Source: Gnomoniopsis sp. IMI 355080 (Eukaryota > Ascomycota > Sordariomycetes > Diaporthales > Gnomoniaceae). From it: DNA of 64,000 nucleotides. Shown here piece after piece: positions 48,387 through 58,241 of the stretch; position 1 is the stretch's first letter; each line of letters begins with the position of its first letter. The stretch is taken from contig JAPEVC010000056.1 of NCBI GenBank assembly GCA_027946555.1, forward strand, positions 1 through 64,000. Direction: 5' to 3'. A program made the translations under genes and the position numbers. The notes beneath the pieces were generated by a model. The model did not search any database, had not been told where the DNA came from, and was given only the letters and a program-made list of their open reading frames with translations.

Positions 48387-49653
48387 TTCTATGTATCTGG
48401 AACTACCATCGTTGTTGTGAGACATACATAGTACATACGTCCGTACATACCATAACATAGTATATTGCTTCCCATAAATCCCACGACGGTCCATCCTCTC
48501 ATCAATTCGAAATGCCATCCATCATCTCGTCCCCTCTACCACGGGACAGTCAGATGCCTACCATGTACTAAAAGTGTGACGTGGGTGATCCTTGGTGTGG
48601 AAGCAAGGGATAAGACGGCTGGACTTCCAATCATCACAAGACAACTTTCAGCCACTCTTCTGCCAACCGTCCTAGCCCGTCAGCCTAGCATCTTGGTAGG
48701 CTAGCACATCGGATGTCCCCGTGGCAGTGTCGTTGATCGACGTTGCAGTTTAGCATGGGAGAGCGTAACGCACACAAGTCTTCGGGTATGCTCATATACC
48801 TTGGGTCTAATCTGTACAGACAGGCACCGCTGGCGAAGCACAGACATGATCGCTGAGTAGACGAGGCAATGTGCTGAAACAGGAAATTTTCAGCAAAGAC
48901 TGGATTGACGATCGTTTTCGGTGTCTGAGGCGATGGGATTAGTATCCTCCACCGAGCCCAAAAAAAGAAAGGAAAAATAAAATGGAATTTTAAAAAATTA
49001 CCTATGCATCAAGATTTCAGGCCAAAAGCAATCACGACGGGGATCACTTCATCTCGGTCTGAGACAGACGGGATGAACCTTACTGACATTGAAACGAACT
49101 ACACAGAACCTAGCATGGCCGGTCTGCCTGTTTATCTCCTATGCCTACTACAGTAAGTGGCAACCTACCTAAGCAGGTGTGAACTGAAAAAGCCACATGG
49201 ATAATGCTCCGTAGAACAGCTGAACCGTAGCAACGGGCAACGTCTGCGTGGAGCAATGTTTGTGTGGAGCAACATTACTTGCTGGTACACTAAACAAAGG
49301 TTCATCCTCTACCTAGGTCCGTATACACTGCGCTATTATGGAACCACAGTACTACTATGTATGGATTGAACAGGACCGCGCCCGAACACGAGGTCGCCTA
49401 GGTTGGATTGCTGAACCCTTGGTCCCCTCGTCTCCAGGCGATCGTTTCATGAAAGTGGTACTTCGTAAAGCCTTGCAACAAGTTGCAACACCAAGCTTGA
49501 TTTTTGCGGGTCTGTTTCGACTCTTTCTTTTGCTTGATAAGGTTACCTTTATACAACACAGTAGACGCGCCGCACGCGCAACTTCCTGCACGGGTCAAAT
49601 CATCGATACAAACAACTACACGGAAAAAAGGAAAAACGGAAGGAAAGGGAAGG

Positions 49654-49669
49654 AAAAAAAAAAAAAAAA
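49654..49669 (+). repeat. Poly-A tract (A16)
   Basis: Sixteen consecutive A inside an A/G-rich stretch about 180 bases upstream of the telomerase start. Such dA:dT tracts often exclude nucleosomes in fungal promoters (established for yeast; inferred here). Confidence 0.75.
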
Positions 49670-49844
49670 GGGCCGCAACAACTGTCTTTACGGCACAGAC
49701 CTTTGATTGTTATTGACTCCTTTCACAGCGCGACTCTCTCGGAACCTGGTCCTGACTGTCTGCTTAGCGTCCCGCTGGATTTTCCGATTTTCCCGGGGTT
49801 GACTTGCATCATTGCGCGTGGCTGTGGAGCTCAAAGTGGCATCG

Positions 49845-52800
49845 ATGCCGATCAAGATCAGAACGGTCTATGAACACGCAAGACGCGCTCAACTAGCAAA
49901 GTCACGAGATGCAGATGCTCCATACAGACATCCAGATGGCCAAAGCTCTCTCGCCCGGAAACACATTGGACTCAAGCCTACGATCCACTCGGACTTGACG
50001 GCGCCGCGTCAAACGATGCCTTCCGCGCCGGGACCCAAAACACACGTCCAAAATACCCTGTCCAAGAAAAGGAAACAGAGGCGGAATCCCTCAAGTGGGG
50101 GTCCAAATCACGGACAACCGCCGCCCAAGAAGCCAAGGACGGGCCCCAGCTCAGGGCTCCTGCAGGTCCCCGGCGCGGTGAACCACGCTCTGCTGTCTCA
50201 GTATTACGCGACCACAATCACGCTGCGCCAGTATCTCCTCGACAACCTCCCGCCCTCGTCGCGTCTGCGTCGAAGGAAGATTGCAGCTTTCGGCTCCGAA
50301 CCTTTCACAGCGGACGGTCCTGATGGTGTTCGAGCGCAGCTCGCCAGACTTCTGGACACAACATTAGTCGGCCTTCGTGTACCACCAGAAGAGCTCGCCA
50401 AATTTCAATCTGACAGCCGTCTGCAGCAATGGATCGATTACTCGCAGAGGGATGATTCTCACGTGACACTGTCTGGTGGTGACGATGCCAGTGCAATCCA
50501 CTACCAGTCAGAGGTTAGTTTTACCACGGTTTGCAAGGGGGGGGGGAGCGAAGCCTTGCCTCGATAAATGGATCCGTTATAGACTAACGGATCAAGGTAG
50601 ATCGTGGACTTCATCATCTGGCTGCTATTTTCACGGGGGAACGCCTCCAGCAACAGGCCTCAGCATCTGCTTTGTGATGGCTTCCGACGAGGTGCAGGCC
50701 AGCAGGCCGCTCCGTGCTCTATCCAAGGTCTATACAGCCTCTACTTCAATGAGAGAGTGGCCATCCTGAAGCAAAATCCTTGGCCGCAGCTACTGCACAT
50801 CCTGGGCAAGTCTGGCGAGAGTATGATGCTCAACCTGCTGCTGGACTGCTCCATTTTCCTGCCGGTGGAGGCCGGACAAGGGAACTATTACCAACTGAGT
50901 GGTGAGAATCACAACCTTCCTAGGTGACCCGGAAGCATCTCTAAATGCTAAAGCAGGCCGACCAATCTTTGAGTGCGAACCAATCTCATCTCACGATGCA
51001 ACCAATGCTGTCACCGGACTGGCCACTTTCGTAAGGCCTCCAAGCGATGTAGTCTTTGTGAGAAGCCGTATGCTGTATGCAAGAGCAACACTGAATGCGC
51101 GAGGCTTAGTTCACTTCGGGCTGAGACACATCCGTAGGTTTCAACCCCTCCTACGACCATTGAAAGTCTACTGATTCCAAAGAAAAAAAGATGCTCTGAA
51201 CAGATTCCCGGCACGCCATCAGGTACCAGAGTCTGCCGATATTGGAAACAGTGAATTCCATGCACACAAAATTACCGACAATGCTCTTCGTATTATGATG
51301 TACATGTTTCCCCGGCAGTTCGGTCTGCACAATGCCTTCACATCGCACGTGGACCCTACCAGGACGGCCCAAAAGTTTCAGGACTATACCCTGCGCGAGG
51401 AAGAAATATTCGCAAAGTTTACGAAACTCTGCGCAGAGAACAGCCAGCGTCTTGATGTTCGAGTCCCAAAGCGTCTCAGAGGAAAGGCCGAGCACTTGGT
51501 TCAGCGACTACAAACTTTCCACGCTCGGTGCTCATACGCAAAGTTGCTGGAGCACCACTGTCCTGTGCGTACTACCCAACTTCCCTCCGCGTTCTATTCA
51601 GCCGCGTCGTGAGGCTTCCTCTTGGTTGCAGAAACTTATCAGATTCAGGTTAACCGAGTTACACCCCAACAAGATTCGAGCTGTAACAGTGGTAGCGCTA
51701 AGACCGCGCCCCAGGGAAATAAGCTTTCGGGGAAGGCTTCCAAGTGTCGCCGGAAGTCTCGACAACCAACCCTCTCGGCTGCTACAGACACTGTTCAGAC
51801 CCAATCCAAAAGCTACGCTTCACTGATAGGGCTTGCCGAGTCTCTTTCTAGCGTCTCGGCGTTCTGCCAGGCAGTCCTGTCGAAGATTATTCCCCACGAG
51901 TTCTGGGGCGCGGGTGATGTGCGTGAGCACAACCGTGCAAATTTTCTCAAGAAAATTGATTGTTTTATCAAGCTTCGGCGTTTCGAAACGATCTCGTTGC
52001 ACGAGGTCCTGCAAGGCTTCAAAGTAAGGGCCCCCACTCTTTTCATTGATGTTTCCTCCGAGCGCATTGTGCTAATGATGTAGATCACCGAGATTGAGTG
52101 GCTTGAGCCACCAACTTTGAAGGGTCAGAAGTGCAGCCAAACCGACTTTCGCAAACGGAGCGAGATATTTTCTGAGTTTGTGTACTATGTGTTTGACTCT
52201 TTATTGATACCCCTAATTCGCTGCAATTTCTACGTCACCGAATCCAACGTCCACCGATACCGCGTATTCTTTTATCGCCAGGATGTATGGAGATCTGTCG
52301 CAGAGCCCGCCATGGCGGAGCTCAAGGGCAAGATGTTCGAGGAGGTAAAGCTAGATCATGCGCGGAAGATCCTCGACTCCCGTCGGCTTGGATACAGTCA
52401 GGTGAGGCTACTGCCAAAGCAAAGGTCTGTGCGGCCGATCATGAACCTGCGGCGCAGGATGATCACCAGTAAAGACAAAAAGGTTTTGGGATACAGCATA
52501 AACTCCATCTTGAGGCCTGTGTACAACATGCTGAAACTGGAAAAGGTCAGTTGAACTGCTGCTCCTTAGCTTTTTGCCAATGAAATTGATGTTGATTTGA
52601 TTTTTGTAGGAAACCCATGCGGACCGTCTTGGCTCGACTATGTTTTCGGTGGGAGATCTCTACGAGCGTCTCAGCAGCTTCAAGCAGCGCCTCGGAGCTG
52701 ATCATGGACCTCTATACTTTGCCAAGGTCGACGTCCAAGCCGCCTTCGATACCATCCCCCAGGATGCGATCATCGCCCTCATGAACTCTGTTCCCTCGGA

Positions 52801-53977
52801 GTCCAAGTACGAGATGATCAAGCACATCGAGGTCTTGCCCAACGAGACCGGTTTGCTCGCCAATTCGAACACTTTGAAGCGCTGGCACACCTCTGCCAAA
52901 GCTCCAACAGATACGAGTACGTTTCTAGAGCAACTGGACAGGCAAATTTCGCCGGGCAAGAAGGACGCCGTGTTCGTCGACAGCGTCTTCCGCAAGACGC
53001 ACCGCACGCGTGACCTCCTTGCGCTCATGGCCTCGCACATCCAGCAGAGCCTCGTCAAGATCGGCAAAAAGTACTATCGCCAAAAGGCCGGTATCCCGCA
53101 GGGCTCGGTCCTGTCGTCCGTATTGTGCAACTACTTCTACGCGGATCTGGAGCAGACAAGTCTGTCTTTCCTGCGCGCTGACAACGAACACGACTGCCTG
53201 CTGCTTCGCCTCATTGACGATTTCCTCCTTATTACAACAAACCTGAGCAAGGCCGCTCGCTTTGTCGCTGCCATGCAAAAGGGCTTCCCAGAGTACGGCG
53301 TGGCTATCTCCCCAGCTAAAACCCTGGTCAATTTCCCACTCACCATCGCCAACAACGTCCCGGTGCCCGCTCTGCCGCCGGGCACCGCCGCCTGGTTTCC
53401 ATATTGCGGCACGAAAATCCACACCCACACCCTGGATCTTAGCAAAGACCGAGGTTTCGCAACCCCTTCTGCACTAAGAGACCTGACCATCTCCAACGCG
53501 CTCACCGTTGAGTTCACGCGCCGCCCTGGCGCCAACTTCAAGCGCAAAACGCTCAACGCCTTCAAGATTCAGTCACACTCGATGTTCTTTGATGCGAGGC
53601 ACAACTCTTCGCAAACCGTTATGCGCAATCTCCGCGACGCGTTGGTGGAGACGGCGACCAAGACCTGGGCATATGCGCGCTGTCTTCCCCCAGCAAAACG
53701 GCCGAGTGCAAAGGTCTGGGCTGAGACTATGCAGGATCTCGTAGAGGTGGCGTATTTGTTGCTGAATAGCAGGGCGAGGAAGGCAAGGTATCCGATGTAT
53801 GAGAGTAGAGTCACAAAACGGCAGATGAGGTGGCTTGTGTTCTGGGCTTTCAGAGGCGTCTTGAGGAGGAAGCAGGCTAACGTTGGGGAGGTGTTGCAGT
53901 GGTTAGATGGGGCGCTGGGGGAATTAGAAGGGGACATAGGGAATTGTATCGGGAGGGACGTCAAGGTTTCTGGATGA
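49845..53977 (+). CDS. tert: Telomerase reverse transcriptase (catalytic subunit)
   Basis: Seven exons: 49845-50513, 50601-50901, 50957-51133, 51191-51564, 51643-52023, 52084-52545 and 52610-53977, giving about 1,243 residues. It extends telomeres by copying the telomerase RNA, in the nucleus. Landmarks: an N-terminal Lys/Arg nuclear-localisation-like patch; the telomerase-specific T motif FPRQFGLHNAFTS near residue 422; FCQAVLSKIIPHEFWG (581-596), leading into the RT domain; motif 1 YRVFFYRQDVWR (~692); motif 2 VRLLPKQRSVRPIMNLRR (~741); motif A YFAKVDVQAAFD with catalytic Asp829; motif B' AGIPQGSVLSS (948-958); motif C LIDDFLLIT with Asp991 and Asp992; and primer-grip motif E WFPYCGTKI (~1,050). 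All three catalytic aspartates are present, so it is probably active. Uncertain points: the start may be 49845 or ATG 50016 (1,186 residues), and the acceptor before exon 5 could be 51642 or 51648, both in frame, in a poorly conserved linker. Intron 1 contains a G10 run. Confidence 0.95.
50537..50546 (+). repeat. Poly-G tract (G10) in telomerase intron 1
   Basis: Ten consecutive G on the coding strand within intron 1 (50514-50600) of the telomerase gene. The pre-mRNA would carry this G-run about 55 bases before the acceptor. Confidence 0.85.
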
Positions 53978-54623
53978 GAATCCGGTGGTGCTTTGTTGCG
54001 TGTATTATTTAATTGTTGCCACAAAAGACATACCCCATTTGATTGTCAACTGTTCGGATTGGCTGAGCTCAACTTTTGGCTCCCAGCCTCTCAATGTTGT
54101 GTTATTTTGCAACTGCATTATCACGCGGCCTTGACTGCCTATATGATCTCTCCTATCAAAGATGGTATCTTCTGAGGACCTTTACGGGGAGAAGAGGGGG
54201 GGGGGGGTCTTGAAGCACGAGATATTATTGCTATGTCCATTTGTAGACTATGTCCATCTGTAGAAGATATACTTGATACGACGCCAAAAGATGTGACAGT
54301 ATCGTTGATCTAACGATTGAGTATTCTGATAGCCATCGCTGGCGCTGCTTTTGTGTAATACCGAAAGAAGACTCTGCCCAATACTGACATGCGACACAAC
54401 TTTCCACTGCTCTCCGACGTCTATGCCAAAAGTATCAGTACCCAGTGCGATCTACCAAATCCACAAGTGGCCGTCTATGAAGCCTCAAACTCCTTGTGCA
54501 TATGCCCAAACCGGCTCGTCTCGATTATTCCTATGCTCAAGCTCAAATGCAACGAACAACGATTCCCACCGCCCATATCCAAAGGGTACGTTGCAAAACA
54601 ATACAAAGACGCAGCAGAATGAA
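53978..54623. other. Convergent intergenic region
   Basis: Tail-to-tail gap between telomerase (+) and the wax-synthase-like acyltransferase (-). Holds a G12 tract at 54196-54207. No gene is seen; short open frames near 54351-54680 overlap the acyltransferase 3' end and lack motifs. Confidence 0.5.
54196..54207 (+). repeat. Poly-G tract (G12)
   Basis: Twelve consecutive G about 220 bases downstream of the telomerase stop codon. Confidence 0.9.
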
Positions 54624-56448
54624 TCAAATAGCAATCCCACTCTCCCACCACCTCCTTCCAACCCACTGACGCGGGAATAGCGGTGCATCCCACCTCCACC
54701 AGCCATCGCCAGGTTTCCCCAGCCCTGCCGCCCTCAGCGGACTCACAGGGACGGGCTCGAGCATCCAAATACCTGCCCGAGCTATATCATCGTTAAGCAA
54801 GTATTGAAAATACACCAACCACGCAAAAGCGAACCCAAGATTCCCGGCCCGTCTCAACCACACGGGCAACTTGTCTTTTAGGCCCAACCCGCGCAACATG
54901 CCGCTCGACGCCGTCTGAAAAAGTGCACCTACCCAACAGAGAAGGAAGAAAACAGGCGGCAGGTACCACTTGCTCGGTGGCAAGCAGCTCACACTCCCTA
55001 ATGAATGCAGGAAACCGCTCTGCGCAAAAGCCAGCAGCCCTGCGATGGCCTTACCCTGTGCAGAGGCTGGGTTGATATAGCCGCGTCGACTCAGCCAGAG
55101 GCCCGGTGCACTAAAGGCGGTGCGGAAAGTCTGATGCCACCAGCCACCCCAGAAACCAGACATGCCCTTGTCGAGCACGTTGGCTGTGAAGCCTCCATAG
55201 ACACAAGGGTAGTGCCACAGCTCGGCGCGCGTGCCAAGAACGCGAGGGCCGAGGATAAAGTGGCAGCACATCTGGGAGAGCGTCATGATGAGATCGATGG
55301 CGACGAGAATTGCAGAGAAACAGACGAGGCCTCGGTAGACAAACAGGATGTAGGGTGGAAGCATGACGAGGTAGAATGGGAGTACCTGAGGTGCACTAGC
55401 GACGAACTCTTTGGAAACCTCAGGGCCGAAGATAAAGTAAGGATCTTTCATCATCATAACGGAGAGGAAGTCCAGAACAAGGTACTCGATAAGCATCGGC
55501 ACTGCTTGAAGGCGGAGCCACTCCCGGCCGGTCTTGTACCGGCGAAAGCCCTGACGTGTATTTAGAGGAATGGATGCGAGGTCGACTGCCGAGCTAGAGA
55601 GAGGCTTCTCTGCCTTGGCAAAACGAGGTAGGATTGGGACACACCAATTCCAGCCTGACTATCGTTAGATTTCTTCACTGTACACATGAACTTGGAAGGT
55701 AGTGTATTTTCTTACCAGTTCCACGAAACGACGAGACAAGGTCGAACGACCACTCAAGTCTCGTCGAGAAAGGCGCATCTGCTGGGTAGGCCTGCCAGTA
55801 GTACTCGTATCCCTCTCGAAGGCTTCTCGCGACATCCTCGTCAGGTGCGTCGTGGAGTGAGATTTGGTATCCCTTCCCTGAATGGAACTTGGTATTCACG
55901 GCACCACCAATACTGGTGATGCTGTTGTGAGCCTTGCGGTTCGGAGCACTGCCGTTCAGCGCCGCATGGCCGTTTCCGGTGCGGTCCTCTCCTGGTGACC
56001 CGTCCAGAACCGTAGCAGTCGTCACAGAGCTCCCGGACCTCTTCCTCCTCTCCACTCTCTCGGCCTCAAACTGCGGACTCATCCAAATAAGCAACGTTCC
56101 ACTCCACAGGATCCCCCAAGCCTGCATCAATCCCACGGCGTACGCCACAGCAAAGTTGGCACTGGAGCTGCCCAACGTCTCTGACAGGTTGAACGCCACG
56201 ATGAATGCCATGAGCAGATATCTCGCTCGAAAGAGCCATGGCCTGTTGACGTGCGAGATGGAGAAATAAAGAATTGGTAGGATAAAAGTACCCAAGAGTG
56301 AATAGGGAATAATGAGCGGCTTGAGAGTACCTGCAGCGAGCTCGTGAGCGAAGCGCAGGCGGTATAAGTCGCGGACGTAGGCACCCAGGTTGGCGACTGA
56401 GGTGGGTGAGACGGCGAACGGCAGGCTGACCGTAGCGGTCCTCCACAT
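54624..56448 (-). CDS. Membrane-bound O-acyltransferase, wax-synthase-like (MBOAT_2 type)
   Basis: Two exons, 56448-55716 and 55654-54624, encode 587 residues; the 61-base intron splits a Gly codon (G|GC). Splicing creates the family's GTGWNW segment (~243-248). Several hydrophobic helices are visible: at ~47-65, ~75-95 and ~105-125 in the N-terminal half, and six or more after residue 300. The conserved core is ELWHYPCVYGGFT followed by GFWGGWWHQTFR (~411-422), whose WHQ histidine is the likely catalytic residue in this family. Such proteins transfer an acyl or acetyl group from CoA to a lipid or natural-product alcohol in the ER membrane. Fungal relatives include wax synthases and acetyltransferases in secondary-metabolite clusters. 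Here no synthase or cluster partner is next to it, so the substrate is open. A Ser/Gly-rich loop of about 80 residues (~135-220) lies between the N-terminal helices and the catalytic part. Confidence 0.85.
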
Positions 56449-58241
56449 GGTGCTTGTGTATGGTGGGAGATTGGGGATTTGGGGAAGGGGAACGGGTTTG
56501 TTGGCGACACTTGGGTATGATGTGGTATGGTGTGATCACTGTGGTGTGGAGTGAGGTGATATAAGATGATAGGGTGGTAGACGATGCACGTTTCTCAAAA
56601 TGGATGGGCCTCCTCAGGTTTTCTTTGGACCCAGTCAGCTTTCGAGCTTTTGTCTCTGTTCAAGCCTATAGGTAGGTACCTAAGTAGCTCCTCCTTCAGC
56701 CTTAGCATTGACTTACCCGGCAGCGACGACCAAGCAGCCAGATTCAGTAATATCGTTACCCAAAATTCGTCATACCTTCCGCCTAGGGTTTTTTTTGACG
56801 TCGGCCTATGCCTGAGTCGGAACTTCTGAAGCGGACCCAAAGAGGAACGCGACGGGAGTTATGAACAATCCGGCTTGAGTTGGGCTTGATAATAAGTTTG
56901 ATAGGCCTCGTGAGAAACGAGCGTCGCATCAATATTCCCAATGTTGGCAAAAGAGAAGATCGGCGCGGCGCGCCACATTGCCACGAGACAATTGTCATGC
57001 GAGACCGGCGCTACGTCACCACGGGGCGGTGCCGCTTGAGGCGCACGTACTACGTACAGTAACCGTATGCATAATTCCACGTTGGTGAGATGGCAGACTA
57101 TCTACCGACTCGGCAAAGTGCTGTACAATAAACACGGCGCTTGCAGGTAGGTTTTTCCATGTTGTTGGAATGTGGTCATGCTATACACTTGGGTACCCAC
57201 AGAACCTACATAGTACTAAGTAGTTACCTAGATAGTAACCTGTCATGGACAACGGTCAAAAGCTTCAGGGTTTCGGCGTGGCGCTACGACAGGGATGGCT
57301 AGGCCAGTCCCTAAAGCTGGGTCAAGATCTACTGATGGGCGGCTTGGCGTCTTGTAGGGCTGAATTCTGACAGAAGTCAATTGTAGCCTTGGACACTCAA
57401 ATTCTCTGTTGCCCAGCCGTATATATAACACCGATCTGAGAGGGCCTAGGTAGTCACATACCTCCAGCATTCATGGCATATTGCATTGCTCTAATCGGAC
57501 TGCCATGGTAGTGATGATGATGATATGATGATGATAATGATATTTTTGGCCCGGTAAACGTATCCGGTCCCCGCCCCAGCTGTCTGTCTACCCGGTCCTT
57601 ATTTGCAGAGCACCTTCCCCACCCTGCCAGGTTGACACCGCATCCTAAAATCGGAAGTAAATCAACAGCACCTTCAGCGGGGCTTTTCCTCTACTTGACA
57701 ATCGCCTGGAAAGTATAATTTCCAAAGGAATTGACGCCCTGGTATACCTCTTTATCTGAACAACCGGAGTCTAACATCCCCAGTATTCAGTCTTCTCCAA
57801 CCTTATACCCAAAAAACGACTTGCTCCATCCTCCTGAGACGGTCTCCAAGAAAGTGATTTGATCCTAGTGAGAAGCAACAAAAGCAAAAGTCCGCCAACG
57901 GAGCGTGAGCGTGTGTGTTTCGGCAGCTGCAGACATTGCCGCATCTCGCAGTCAGTGATGCTCTGTATGAAATACCGCGCACGAATTCGATGAGGTATAT
58001 AGACGCTCATGGCCTCTCCAATACCAATAACATAGCGAATTTCCCATGTCTCCCGCGCTCAAACGCCGCCCGTGTGTATTATTTTTCAGTCCGGCCCCCT
58101 TCACCATGTGGGATTCGACTCGCTCGCAGAATAGGGTATTACAACAGACGTAATCATAACCGTCTATCCATGATTCGGAATAGTGAATATCAGAGATTGG
58201 GCGGAGATAGTGAGGTTTGGGCTTGCAAGGATGCGAGTGCA
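56449..58241. other. 1.8-kb intergenic region
   Basis: Lies upstream of the acyltransferase and downstream of adenylate cyclase (both minus strand). Contains a GATGAT-type trinucleotide repeat (about 57511-57543), a CCTAGG site (57445-57450), and TAC/GTA-rich palindromes near 57046-57059 and 57200-57240. No gene is supported. Confidence 0.45.
57511..57543 (+). repeat. GAT/ATG trinucleotide microsatellite
   Basis: Imperfect tandem run of GATGATGAT units with single-base interruptions, in non-coding DNA. Confidence 0.7.

Larger units (their letters stand above)
47144..49844. other. 2.7-kb divergent intergenic region between the exchange factor and telomerase genes
   Basis: Head-to-head gap that must hold both promoters. 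It contains G11 (47198-47208), G9 followed by G6 (47493-47508), A16 (49654-49669), a perfect TACCTAGGTA palindrome (48377-48386) and further CCTAGG sites near 47654, 49312 and 49397. Repeated GTAC/GTA-rich sequence occurs at 47520-47620 and 48370-48470. No other gene is supported. Confidence 0.5.

Noticed and set aside
49812..49844. Longer N-terminus of telomerase
   Set aside because: The upstream extension begins with TTG; the first in-frame ATG is 49845.
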